From Gammaproteobacteria bacterium (GTDB taxonomy: Bacteria > Pseudomonadota > Gammaproteobacteria > Tenderiales > Tenderiaceae): a stretch of 22,007 nt of DNA. Under the pieces are notes generated by a model. The model saw only the letters and a list, made by a program, of their open reading frames with translations, did not search any database and had not been told where the DNA came from. Both the position numbers and the translations under genes were made by a program. Of this stretch, positions 1-7,086 are shown one piece after another; the first letter of the stretch is position 1; each line of letters opens with the position of its first letter. The stretch lies in contig JALTMR010000526.1 in assembly GCA_027001525.1 (NCBI GenBank), positions 1 to 22,007 on the forward strand, in the 5' to 3' direction.

Positions 1-738
1 GCCGGGGGCTTTCGTATCGACACCGATAAGGAGACGCTTCAGGCCCGCAATGTCGTCGTCTCCGCCGGGGGCCACAGCCTGCTCTTTGCTCAGGCTATGG
101 GTTATGGCCAGGAGTATGCCTGCCTGCCCATCGCCGGCAGCTTTTACTTCACCCCGAATCTGCTCAGAGGCAAGGTCTATACCGTACAAAATGACAAACT
201 CCCCTTTGCGGCCATTCACGGTGACCCGGACATTCTGGTCGATGGCAAAACCCGCTTTGGCCCCACCGCACTGATGCTGCCGATGCTGGAGCGATACAAC
301 TACAAAAGCATCCCCGATTTTTTCAGAACATTCAGTTTCGACAAGGGGGTCAGGAAAACGATGTTCGACCTGCTGAGCGTCGCTGATGTGCGCAACTACA
401 TGATCAAAAACATCCTCTTTGAGATCCCCTACATCCGCCAGCGCCTGTTCCTCAGCGACGCCCGTAAAATCATCCCCACCATGTCACTGTCCGACCTCAG
501 CTTTGCCAAAGGCATCGGCGGCGTGCGCCCGGTAATGATCGATAAAAACAACGCCAGACTCCACCTGGGCGAGGCAAAAATCAACCCGGGCAACGGCATT
601 ATCTTCAACATGACGCCCTCCCCCGGCGCAACCAGTTGTTTGGCCAATGGTGAAAAAGACCTGCGCAGTATTGTGGCGCAACTGGGGTGTCAATTTGATG
701 AAGAGGCGCTGGCCAGCGAGCTCAAACAAGCGCCCTGA
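1..738 (+). CDS. mqo: Malate:quinone oxidoreductase-like FAD enzyme, C-terminal part (5' end outside window)
   Basis: The reading frame is open from base 1 (Ala-Gly-Gly-Phe) to TGA at 736-738, so about 245 C-terminal residues are visible and the N-terminal Rossmann FAD-binding motif is off the window. Visible landmarks are VVSAGGHSLLFAQAMGYG, LPIAGSFYFTP, KVYTVQNDKLPFAAIHGDPD, GKTRFGPTALMLPMLERY, and near the end SFAKGIGGVRPVMIDK followed by NGIIFNMTPSPGATSCLANG. As I recall the family, these match membrane-associated, FAD-dependent malate:quinone oxidoreductases of the epsilonproteobacterial type, which oxidise malate to oxaloacetate and reduce quinone. The closing GGVRP and TPSPGATSC segments are the usual C-terminal FAD contact region. 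The gene is convergent with nusB, 50 bp away. A related 2-hydroxyacid:acceptor oxidoreductase cannot be excluded without the N-terminus. Confidence 0.75.
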   Translation, partial: AGGFRIDTDKETLQARNVVVSAGGHSLLFAQAMGYGQEYACLPIAGSFYFTPNLLRGKVYTVQNDKLPFAAIHGDPDILVDGKTRFGPTALMLPMLERYNYKSIPDFFRTFSFDKGVRKTMFDLLSVADVRNYMIKNILFEIPYIRQRLFLSDARKIIPTMSLSDLSFAKGIGGVRPVMIDKNNARLHLGEAKINPGNGIIFNMTPSPGATSCLANGEKDLRSIVAQLGCQFDEEALASELKQAP

Positions 739-763
739 AACGGGCACGGACGGAAACAGAAGA

Positions 764-785
764 CAGGCCAGAAGCCTGCCCCCGG
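764..785 (-). terminator. Weak candidate terminator after nusB / mqo
   Basis: The 50-bp gap between the convergent mqo and nusB genes holds a short inverted repeat, caggc (764-768) and gcctg (774-778), with a 5-nt loop. Read on the - strand it is followed by a pyrimidine-rich stretch (TCTTCTGTTT). The stem is only 5 bp, so this is a weak call; no better terminator is visible for either gene. Confidence 0.25.
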
Positions 786-788
786 GTA

Positions 789-1217
789 TTAGCGACGCTT
801 TTTAATCTCGACCTCACGCGCCTGCTGTGCCACCCGGTCCAGCACACCATTGACGTATTTATGACCCTGGTCGGCACCAAACAGCTTGGCCGCTTCAACG
901 GCTTCGTTAATGGCGACGCGGTAGGGAACTTCGGGTTTGTGGATCAGCTCAAAGGCGCCCAGACGCAATACGGCACGCTCAACGGGGTCAACCTCTTCCA
1001 TGGGACGATCGAGGTAGGGCTGCACCTGTTCATCCAACTGGACGAGGTTTTCAACCACGCCAAACAGGAGTTCTTTGAAATACTCGGTATCAAATTTGGT
1101 GGTATTGCGCTCCACCAGGAACTGCTTGAAAATCTCTTCCACATTGTTGCCGCTTATCTGCCACTCATACAGCGACTGAACAGCACAATTGCGTGCTTTG
1201 GAACGTGCCCGACTCAA
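789..1217 (-). CDS. nusB: Transcription antitermination protein NusB
   Basis: NusB binds boxA RNA together with S10/NusE and supports antitermination on rRNA operons. The 142-residue product has the family length and landmarks: an Arg/Lys-rich start (SRARSKARNCAVQSLYEWQ), LDRPMEEVDPVERAVLRLGAFEL in the middle, VPYRVAINEAVEAAKLF, and the closing KYVNGVLDRVA. The start codon is TTG at 1215-1217, preceded by a good Shine-Dalgarno (AGGAG, 7 bases upstream); no nearby ATG gives a full-length protein. It is the last gene of the rib block. The usual gammaproteobacterial followers thiL and pgpA are absent; the convergent mqo-like gene comes next. A MITE-like element separates it from ribH. Confidence 0.95.
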   Translation of the reverse strand: MSRARSKARNCAVQSLYEWQISGNNVEEIFKQFLVERNTTKFDTEYFKELLFGVVENLVQLDEQVQPYLDRPMEEVDPVERAVLRLGAFELIHKPEVPYRVAINEAVEAAKLFGADQGHKYVNGVLDRVAQQAREVEIKKRR

Positions 1218-1284
1218 AGGACTCTCCTAGTATTAAAGAACGAAATAACAACTGGCACACAACGCCCGTTCGGCGCTGCGCGAT

Positions 1285-1288
1285 TTAC
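1285..1288. repeat. Target-site duplication, left copy (TTAC)
   Basis: TTAC abuts the left terminal inverted repeat. The matching copy abuts the right one at 1448-1451. Without element and duplication the ribH-nusB gap would be 67 bp instead of 230 bp. Confidence 0.6.
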
Positions 1289-1447
1289 GGGCACCTCTAT
1301 TAATTCATGAATGGGCATCTTAAACCCCAAATCCGCCACATCGGCGTTGCAAATTTTGGCAATAGTCCCGCTATTACCCGCAATTTGCGCCTGGATGTAA
1401 CGAATTTGGGATTCAATCTGCCGCACCCAGAGTTAATAGAGGTGCCC
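1289..1447. mobile_element. 159-bp MITE-like imperfect palindrome with 15-bp terminal inverted repeats
   Basis: The element starts GGGCACCTCTATTAA (1289-1303) and ends with the exact reverse complement TTAATAGAGGTGCCC (1433-1447). The two 77-bp arms are the same length and match at about two thirds of positions by hand alignment without gaps. They meet at a centre AATAG-tcccg-CTATT (1361-1375). TTAC occurs directly on both sides (1285-1288 and 1448-1451), as expected for a 4-bp target duplication. It encodes no transposase. Short open frames crossing it start or end in flanking DNA and look like chance. I read it as a non-autonomous element (MITE) that can fold into a long hairpin in the ribH-nusB transcript. 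The parent transposase family is unknown to me; the identity as a mobile element is inference from the ends and duplication. Confidence 0.75.
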
Positions 1448-1451
1448 TTAC
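1448..1451. repeat. Target-site duplication, right copy (TTAC), containing the ribH stop codon
   Basis: On the - strand this copy reads GTAA: the last base of the ribH Met codon plus its TAA stop. The insertion therefore duplicated the stop codon and left RibH intact. Confidence 0.6.
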
Positions 1452-1927
1452 ATCTTGTCGATGTTGTCCAGCAGGCTGACCATCTCAATGGCCGAGAGCG
1501 TGGCCTCCACCCCTTTGTTGCCCGCCTTGGTGCCGGCCCGCTCAATGGCCTGCTCGATGGTATCGACCGTCAGGACACCGAAGGCGATGGGCAGGTCGTG
1601 CTCCAGGCTGACGCTGGCCAGCCCCTTGGTGCATTCCCCTGCGACATAATCAAAATGGGGCGTACCACCGCGGATGACGGCACCGAGGGCGATCACGGCG
1701 TGGTGGGCTTTTTTCGCCGCAACGCGCTTGGCCAGCAGCGGCAGTTCGTAGGCGCCGGGGGCATAGAAAACGTCGATATCATCGACGCGACCACCGTGCC
1801 GGACGATGCAGTCGATGGCGCCGCTGACCAGGTGGTCGACAACGAAGCTGTTAAAACGCCCGGCGATGATCGCAAAACGTCTACCTGTGGCATTAAAATC
1901 ACCTTCTATACGAGTGACATCAGTCAT
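1448..1927 (-). CDS. ribH: 6,7-dimethyl-8-ribityllumazine synthase
   Basis: RibH condenses 5-amino-6-ribitylamino-uracil with 3,4-dihydroxy-2-butanone 4-phosphate to give lumazine, the penultimate riboflavin step. The 159-residue product is of normal length and very like enterobacterial RibH. It has the [15 protein letters not shown] start region, YAPGAYELP (around residues 55-63), the [14 protein letters not shown] catalytic loop with His91 as the likely catalytic base, and the closing [18 protein letters not shown] at 1925-1927 is preceded by AAGGA about 9 bases upstream. It lies 53 bp after ribB on the same strand. Its TAA stop sits inside the duplicated target of the adjacent MITE-like element, so the coding sequence ends exactly at the insertion. 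Confidence 0.97.
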   Translation of the reverse strand: MTDVTRIEGDFNATGRRFAIIAGRFNSFVVDHLVSGAIDCIVRHGGRVDDIDVFYAPGAYELPLLAKRVAAKKAHHAVIALGAVIRGGTPHFDYVAGECTKGLASVSLEHDLPIAFGVLTVDTIEQAIERAGTKAGNKGVEATLSAIEMVSLLDNIDKM

Positions 1928-1980
1928 CGAACATATCCTTTAATTCATCGGCATCACAATTGGCCGCTATTGTAACCGCG

Positions 1981-3078
1981 CTACACATATTCCACTACTT
2001 CGAGATCAAAACCGGACAGGCCGTGGAGCTTGCGCGGAGCCCCCATGACCCGCATCTTCTTCACCCCCAGATCAGCCAGTATCTGCGCCCCGGCACCGTA
2101 GGTTCTCAAGTCCTCACTGGGCTCGGGCCTGGGCAGATTCACGCCGCGATCCTGAAGCTGGTAGTCGCGAATACGGCGTACAATTTCCGCCGGGGGCTCC
2201 TGGTGTTGCAATAATACGGTCACAGCGGATTTCTCTGCCGCCAGGCGGGCCATGGCCGCTTTCAATGGCATACCGCAATCGTCCCGCTTGGCGCCGAACA
2301 GGTCGGTAAAGGTATCGGCCAGGTGGACTCGCACCAGTGTCGGCGTATCGGCATCGATGGTCCCCTTCACCAACGCCAGGTGGAGCAGCTTTTCGATGCT
2401 GTCCTGATAGGCCACCAGGTGAAACTCACCATACTCGGTAGGCAACTGGCACTCGGCCACGCGCTCCACCGTTTTCTCGTTTTGGCGGCGATAGCGGATC
2501 AGATCAGCCACGGTACCGAGTTTCAGGTGGTGCTGTTTGGCAAAGACTTCCAGCTGCGGCCGCCGCGCCATGGAGCCGTCGTCGTTGAGGATTTCAACAA
2601 TCACCGAGGCCGGCTCGAAGCCCGCCAGACGCGCCAGGTCGCACCCCGCTTCTGTGTGTCCGGCCCGCGCCAGGACGCCGCCCTCTTGCGCCATGAGGGG
2701 GAAAATATGACCGGGCTGGACGATATCTTCCGGCCGGGCGTCGGCCTTCACCGCGGCCAGCACGGTCGCTGCACGATCAGCCGCCGAAATGCCGGTGGTC
2801 ACCCCCTCTGCCGCCTCAATGGAGACGGTGAAGTTGGTGGCGTGTTTGTCGCCGGTGGTGGTGACCATCAGCGGCAGACGCAGCTGCTCGCAGCGCTCCC
2901 GGGTCAGCGGCAGGCAGATCAGCCCGCGGGCGTAACGGGCCATGAAGTTGATCGCCTCGGGCGTCACCCGCTCCGCTGCCATGATGAGATCGCCCTCGTT
3001 CTCGCGATCCTCATCGTCCATCAAAATCACCATTTTGCCCTGGCGGATGTCTTCAATAATTTCTTCGGGACTATTCAT
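1981..3078 (-). CDS. ribB: 3,4-dihydroxy-2-butanone 4-phosphate synthase with a degenerate GTP cyclohydrolase II-like domain (RibB-X type)
   Basis: The first ~200 residues are a full DHBP synthase, converting ribulose 5-phosphate to 3,4-dihydroxy-2-butanone 4-phosphate and formate. The acidic [17 protein letters not shown] loop is at residues 20-36, followed by [11 protein letters not shown] and [16 protein letters not shown]. The remaining ~165 residues are collinear with GTP cyclohydrolase II but lack its active site. Of the three zinc cysteines (C-x10-C-x-C), the first two align with Asp255 and Asp266 and only Cys268 remains ([19 protein letters not shown]). The QEGRGIGL motif is replaced by QEPPAEIV. 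This is the known proteobacterial RibBX arrangement, so a separate ribA should exist elsewhere in the genome. It starts 34 bp after ribE; no clear Shine-Dalgarno is visible. Confidence 0.9.
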   Translation of the reverse strand: MNSPEEIIEDIRQGKMVILMDDEDRENEGDLIMAAERVTPEAINFMARYARGLICLPLTRERCEQLRLPLMVTTTGDKHATNFTVSIEAAEGVTTGISAADRAATVLAAVKADARPEDIVQPGHIFPLMAQEGGVLARAGHTEAGCDLARLAGFEPASVIVEILNDDGSMARRPQLEVFAKQHHLKLGTVADLIRYRRQNEKTVERVAECQLPTEYGEFHLVAYQDSIEKLLHLALVKGTIDADTPTLVRVHLADTFTDLFGAKRDDCGMPLKAAMARLAAEKSAVTVLLQHQEPPAEIVRRIRDYQLQDRGVNLPRPEPSEDLRTYGAGAQILADLGVKKMRVMGAPRKLHGLSGFDLEVVEYV

Positions 3079-3112
3079 ATTGTTTGAACGCGCAACTCTC
3101 CGGTTCGGGGCA

Positions 3113-3772
3113 CTATTTCAGAAATCCGTTGGTCGCCAAAAAAGCCAGATCGATGTTGCCATGTTGGCTCCGGGCCGCCTCATCTCCCAGCAGCAACCGC
3201 TCCAGATAGCGGGCAATCAGATCCACCTCGATATTGACCTTGCGACCCACCTGGTAGCTCTCTATGGTGGTGATCTGCGCCGTGTGGGGGATTATATTGA
3301 GATCAAACACCGCCCCATCGACAGCGTTCACCGTCAGGCTCACACCATCGACACAGACAGACCCTTTATGGGCAATATACCTGGCCAGCTCATCAGGCAC
3401 CCGCACACGAAAGTGAATGGAGTCACCCACCGGTTCGCGGCACTCGACGATGCCGATGCCATCCACATGGCCACTGACCAGGTGCCCGCCCAAACGGGTC
3501 GTGGGCGTCAGGGCCTTTTCCAGGTTCACCTGCCGCCCCACGCTGAACTCCCCGAGAGAGGTTTTACTCAGTGTTTCGGCGGAGACGTCCATGGCGATGG
3601 AGTGCGGGTCAAACTGCACCACGGTAAGGCAGACGCCATCTGTGGCGATACTGTCCCCCAACTGCACGTCTGACATATCCAGTCCACCCACGTTGACCCG
3701 AATGCGCCAGTCGCCCGCGTTGCGGCTAATGTCGGCAATGGTGCCGGAGGCTTCGATAATTCCTGTAAACAT
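3113..3772 (-). CDS. ribE: Riboflavin synthase, alpha chain
   Basis: This enzyme dismutates two lumazine molecules into riboflavin and the ribityl-diamino-uracil that RibH reuses. The 219-residue protein shows the two tandem lumazine-binding barrels. The first begins [15 protein letters not shown] and carries [13 protein letters not shown]; the second carries [13 protein letters not shown] and [16 protein letters not shown] chose the ATG at 3770-3772 because MFTGIIE is the near-invariant N-terminus of the family. The open frame reaches back to 3856, but that would overlap the end of ribD and add unrelated residues. The chosen start lies 10 bp after the ribD stop, which suggests coupled translation. 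A C-terminal tail of about 20 residues ([20 protein letters not shown]) follows the core fold. Confidence 0.95.
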   Translation of the reverse strand: MFTGIIEASGTIADISRNAGDWRIRVNVGGLDMSDVQLGDSIATDGVCLTVVQFDPHSIAMDVSAETLSKTSLGEFSVGRQVNLEKALTPTTRLGGHLVSGHVDGIGIVECREPVGDSIHFRVRVPDELARYIAHKGSVCVDGVSLTVNAVDGAVFDLNIIPHTAQITTIESYQVGRKVNIEVDLIARYLERLLLGDEAARSQHGNIDLAFLATNGFLK

Positions 3773-3782
3773 AGCTCTGCCG

Positions 3783-4892
3783 TTAGGTTGATTGCAGTCG
3801 TGCAGTGAGACGGATATCCGGCCCGACACTGCGGATGTCACGGATATCGAGGGCAATACGCTGCGCCATGGTGGTCAGACCCGGCAGATGAAGCAGCCCA
3901 CGCGCCTCACTGCCCATCAGATGAGGTGCCATGTAGATCACCAGTTCATCCACCAGCCCGGCGGCCACCATGGCACCACTGAGGGTCGGCCCGGCCTCGA
4001 CCAACACCTCGTTGATCGACTTATCCGCCAGCGCCACCAGCAGGGCATCAAGATCCAGCCCCGCCATACTGCCGCGCCGGGGGGGGAGGTCGATAATCTC
4101 CGCGCCGGCCAGACGCAGACGCTCCTGCTGACCGCTGTGCCCCTTCTCGGTAGCGATCCACACCTCCCCGCCATCCGTCAGCATTTTGGCCGTCAGGGGG
4201 AAGCGCAACTGGCTGTCCAGCACCACCCGCACGGGCTGTTTAACCGCCTCGTCGAGACGGACATTCATTTGCGGATCGTCCGCCAGCACCGTACCGATGC
4301 CGGTCACAATCGCCGAACTGCGGGCCCGCAGGCGCTGCACATCCTGACGCGCCTGGGGAGAGGTAATCCACTTGCTCTCCCCTGACGCCATGGCGGTGCG
4401 ACCGTCCAGACTCATGGCAATTTTGCAGCGTACGTAGGGACGCCCTTGTCGCTGGCGGCGGAGAAAACCGGGGTTTAGCGCTTCAGCCTGCTCCCCCATC
4501 AATCCGCAAGCCACCTCAATGCCCGCCGCCTGTAACTGCGCCATGCCCCGGCTGGCCACCCGGGGAAAGGGGTCTTTTATCGCCACCATCACACGCGCCA
4601 CGCGCGCCTTTACCAACGCCTGGGCGCAAGGCGGCGTACGCCCATGGTGGCTACAAGGTTCCAGCGTGACGTAGGCGGTGGCCCCCTGGGCCTGTTCACC
4701 GGCCTGGCGCAGTGCATGAACCTCGGCATGGGGCTCCCCTGCCGCTACATGCCAACCCTCACCGATAATTTCACCGTTGCGAACGATGACGCACCCGACC
4801 CGCGGGTTGGGGTCAGTGGTATAGCGCCCACGCTCAGCCAGCTGGATGGCTCGCGCCATGAAACGATGGTCATCCGCAGTAAAGGTAGACAT
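3783..4892 (-). CDS. ribD: Bifunctional riboflavin deaminase/reductase RibD
   Basis: RibD deaminates the pyrimidine product of GTP cyclohydrolase II and then reduces its ribosyl side chain with NADPH. The N-terminal cytidine-deaminase-like domain carries the zinc site: His55-Ala-Glu57 (the Glu is the proton shuttle), Cys80 and Cys89 in LEPCSHHGRTPPCAQAL. The C-terminal reductase domain begins near residue 145 with YVRCKIAMSLDGRTA and continues through WITSPQARQDVQRLRA and VEAGPTLSGAMV. Length is 369 residues from ATG 4890-4892; an in-frame TTG one codon upstream is possible. The usual substrate loop DPNPxVxGxG appears as DPFPRVASRG, a modest deviation. It lies 48 bp after nrdR and 10 bp before ribE. 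Confidence 0.96.
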   Translation of the reverse strand: MSTFTADDHRFMARAIQLAERGRYTTDPNPRVGCVIVRNGEIIGEGWHVAAGEPHAEVHALRQAGEQAQGATAYVTLEPCSHHGRTPPCAQALVKARVARVMVAIKDPFPRVASRGMAQLQAAGIEVACGLMGEQAEALNPGFLRRQRQGRPYVRCKIAMSLDGRTAMASGESKWITSPQARQDVQRLRARSSAIVTGIGTVLADDPQMNVRLDEAVKQPVRVVLDSQLRFPLTAKMLTDGGEVWIATEKGHSGQQERLRLAGAEIIDLPPRRGSMAGLDLDALLVALADKSINEVLVEAGPTLSGAMVAAGLVDELVIYMAPHLMGSEARGLLHLPGLTTMAQRIALDIRDIRSVGPDIRLTARLQST

Positions 4893-4940
4893 CAATGAGT
4901 TGGGGTACCTGACATAGTTGGAATGGTGGCCAAACCGGAG

Positions 4941-5489
4941 TTACTCTTTCTCTCTGCCGCCATCATCGGGGCTGGCATCATCAGGCCGGGCATCACCGGG
5001 CAGGAGGGAAATCTGCTGCTTTTTAAGCCGCGCCGGGGGTTCGTTCTCAAGCCGATCGATCACCTCGCGAAAGGCACTCACGTCTTCAAAGCTGCGATAG
5101 ACCGAGGCGAAACGAATATAGGCCACCTGATCCAGCTCCGCCAGGGCATCCATTACCCGTTCGCCCACCTGACGGGAGTCGATTTCGCGCTCACCCGTGG
5201 CCCGTAGCTGGCTTTTGATGCGGTTGATGGCGGCCTCTACTGCTTCGGTATCGACAGGGCGTTTCTCCAGCGCCCGCATCATGCCGGCCCGCATCTTCTC
5301 TTCATTAAAGGGTTCGCGCGAGCCGTCCTGCTTCACTAATCGGGGCAACGCCAGCTCTGCGGTTTCAAAGGTGGTAAAGCGCTCACTACAGCTCAGGCAC
5401 TTGCGCCGCCGACGCACGCTGTCCCCCTCGTTGGCGAGGCGGGAGTCGATCACCTTGGTCTCATCGGCACCGCAAAATGGGCAACGCAT
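4941..5489 (-). CDS. nrdR: Transcriptional repressor NrdR of ribonucleotide reductase genes
   Basis: NrdR senses ATP/dATP through an ATP-cone and binds NrdR boxes to repress nrd genes. The zinc ribbon is visible at the N-terminus (Cys3, Cys6, Cys31, Cys34: [17 protein letters not shown] and KCLSCSERF). The ATP-cone follows from about residue 47 ([19 protein letters not shown]) to about residue 137, ending with [19 protein letters not shown]. Total length is 182 residues, longer than the usual 150-170. The extra part is a charged, Pro/Asp-rich tail ([20 protein letters not shown]) with no motif I recognise. The gene stands between glyA and ribD, the common gammaproteobacterial position. Confidence 0.96.
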   Translation of the reverse strand: MRCPFCGADETKVIDSRLANEGDSVRRRRKCLSCSERFTTFETAELALPRLVKQDGSREPFNEEKMRAGMMRALEKRPVDTEAVEAAINRIKSQLRATGEREIDSRQVGERVMDALAELDQVAYIRFASVYRSFEDVSAFREVIDRLENEPPARLKKQQISLLPGDARPDDASPDDGGREKE

Positions 5490-5529
5490 GGTGTTTCCCC
5501 AATAAAGCCAGACAAATTTCTGAGCAGAG

Positions 5530-5557
5530 CGCCGCGCTCAGCCAACAGCGCGCGGCG
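5530..5557. other. GC-rich stem-loop in the glyA-nrdR gap
   Basis: An 8-bp inverted repeat, CGCCGCGC (5530-5537) and GCGCGGCG (5550-5557), with a 12-nt loop lies just after the glyA stop. On the - strand no U-tract follows, so it is unlikely to be a full intrinsic terminator. It may stabilise the glyA 3' end or attenuate read-through into nrdR. The repeat is visible; its role is inference. Confidence 0.35.
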
Positions 5558-5572
5558 TTTCCGACGCTGCAA

Positions 5573-6826
5573 TCAGGCGTAGACAGGTAACCGCTTGCAG
5601 ACTTCGGCACCTTTGCCTTTAACCTCGGCAATCACCTTCTCATCCCCTTTGGAATCGATGATGTCACAGATCCAGGTCGCCAGATCACGGCACTCCGCCA
5701 CACCAAAATCACGACTGGTGATGGCGGGCGTGCCGATGCGAATACCGGAGGTCACAAACGGAGACTGCGGATCGTTGGGCACGGCATTTTTATTGACTGT
5801 GATATGGGCCGCCCCCAACCAGGCATCCACCGCTTTGCCTGTCAGCCCCTGCTTGATGAAGCTGACCAGAAAAAGGTGGTCATCCGTACCACCGGAGACC
5901 ACGTCGTAGCCGCGCTCAACAAAGACCTCAGCCATGGCCTTTGCATTGGCGACCACCTGTTTTTGATACTCTGCAAACTCAGGCAGCAGAGCCTCTTTGA
6001 AAGCCACGGCTTTGGCGGCGATAACGTGCATCAGCGGCCCGCCCTGAATGCCGGGAAAAATGGCGGAATTGAGTTTTTTCTCGATCTCGGGATTGGACCT
6101 GGCGAGAATAATGCCGCCACGAGGACCCCGCAGGGTCTTGTGCGTCGTGGAGGTGGTCACATCGGCAATCTGTACCGGGCTGGGGTAGATACCCGCCGCC
6201 ACCAGGCCGGCAACGTGGGCCATATCCACCAGCAGGTAGGCGCCCACGGCGTCGGCGATGTCACGAAAACGCTGCCAGTCCACCACCCGCGAGTAGGCGC
6301 TAAAGCCGGCAACAATCATCTTCGGCTTGTGCTCCTGAGCCAACCGCTCAACTTCCTCGTAGTCGATCTCGCCGGTCTCTTCATTCAGACCGTACTGCAC
6401 GGCGTGGTAGGTCTTGCCGGAGAAGTTGACATGAGAGCCATGAGTCAGGTGGCCGCCGTGAGCCAGACTCATCCCCAGCACGGTATCACCGGGTTGCAGC
6501 AGCGCCATGTAGACCGCACCGTTGGCCTGGGAACCGGAGTGTGGCTGCACATTGGCGTAATCCGCCCCGAACAGCTCTTTAACACGATCGATAGCCAATT
6601 GCTCGGCCACATCAACGTATTCACAACCGCCGTAATAGCGCTTGCCGGGGTAGCCTTCAGCGTATTTGTTGGTGAGGGCAGAACCCTGAGCTTCCATCAC
6701 GCGGGGGCTGGTGTAGTTTTCAGAGGCGATCAGCTCGATGTGCTCTTCCTGACGCACACGTTCTTTCTCCATCGCGCCCCACAATTCATCATCAAATCCC
6801 GCGATGGTCATCTCTTTGCTAAACAT
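5573..6826 (-). CDS. glyA: Serine hydroxymethyltransferase
   Basis: This PLP enzyme interconverts serine plus tetrahydrofolate with glycine plus 5,10-methylene-tetrahydrofolate, the main C1 entry. The 417-residue length from ATG 6824-6826 equals the typical bacterial size. The open frame extends to 6877, but those 17 residues are not family-like. Landmarks: [70 protein letters not shown], and the PLP-binding [15 protein letters not shown] with Lys at about residue 230. It is first in the - strand block and divergent from the diguanylate cyclase. An 83-bp gap separates it from nrdR, so nrdR could have its own promoter as well as read-through. Confidence 0.98.
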   Translation of the reverse strand: MFSKEMTIAGFDDELWGAMEKERVRQEEHIELIASENYTSPRVMEAQGSALTNKYAEGYPGKRYYGGCEYVDVAEQLAIDRVKELFGADYANVQPHSGSQANGAVYMALLQPGDTVLGMSLAHGGHLTHGSHVNFSGKTYHAVQYGLNEETGEIDYEEVERLAQEHKPKMIVAGFSAYSRVVDWQRFRDIADAVGAYLLVDMAHVAGLVAAGIYPSPVQIADVTTSTTHKTLRGPRGGIILARSNPEIEKKLNSAIFPGIQGGPLMHVIAAKAVAFKEALLPEFAEYQKQVVANAKAMAEVFVERGYDVVSGGTDDHLFLVSFIKQGLTGKAVDAWLGAAHITVNKNAVPNDPQSPFVTSGIRIGTPAITSRDFGVAECRDLATWICDIIDSKGDEKVIAEVKGKGAEVCKRLPVYA

Positions 6827-6911
6827 GGCTGAACAAGTACTCCGGTTTAAGATATTGCGATTTGGAAAAAGGCGCATAGGATACCCGATTCCGCCAATTT
6901 CTGCATTCTGG

Positions 6912-6917
6912 TATAGT
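6912..6917 (+). promoter_or_regulatory. Candidate extended -10 promoter for the diguanylate cyclase gene
   Basis: TGGTATAGT (TATAGT at 6912-6917) fits an extended -10 box; no convincing -35 box is present. It would give a leader of about 160 nt before the TTG start at 7087. The rest of the 260-bp divergent region (6827-7086) must also hold the glyA promoter, which I could not place. Confidence 0.3.
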
Positions 6918-6984
6918 CCGCCTTTCCCCGGTCGATTATTGCGCCATAAGACGCAAGGCCCTCCGGGGAGCAGAACACCCCACC

Positions 6985-7027
6985 ATCAAGTTAAGAAAAG
7001 AGCGGCAACTGCTTTCCCTTGATTTTT
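6985..7027 (+). other. Terminator-like stem-loop in the diguanylate cyclase leader
   Basis: ATCAAG (6985-6990) pairs with CTTGAT (7018-7023), and TTTTT (7023-7027) follows on the + strand. A smaller AAA..GC/GCTTT stem can form inside the loop. It lies 60 bp upstream of the start codon, where an attenuator could act. The stem is short and AT-containing, so chance is possible. Confidence 0.25.
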
Positions 7028-7086
7028 GTGCTCAAATAGGGGAAACCGGGGCCTTCGTACGAACTTGGGAAACAAGGACGTTAAAA

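Noticed and set aside
861-1310. Long + strand open frames opposite nusB, ribH, ribB, glyA, secD, malQ and fimV
   Set aside because: They are antisense shadows of well-supported genes in GC-rich DNA, without ribosome binding sites or recognisable domains.
1214-1426. A 70-residue open frame on the - strand through the palindromic element, and an 81-residue one at 1300-1545
   Set aside because: They arise from the element plus antisense or out-of-frame ribH DNA, with no start signals or family resemblance; they are explained by the insertion.
3773-3856. Longer ribE start adding 28 residues
   Set aside because: It would run deep into the ribD coding end; MFTGIIE is the family N-terminus.
4893-5572. 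FMN riboswitch upstream of the riboflavin genes
   Set aside because: I looked for the conserved FMN-element segments in the gaps before ribD, ribE, ribB and nrdR; the gaps are too short or lack them.
6827-6877. Longer glyA start adding 17 residues
   Set aside because: The added residues do not resemble the family, and the ATG at 6826 gives the standard 417 residues.
6827-7086. Cyclic di-GMP, glycine or tetrahydrofolate riboswitch in the glyA/diguanylate cyclase intergenic region
   Set aside because: No conserved core segments of these classes are visible on either strand.
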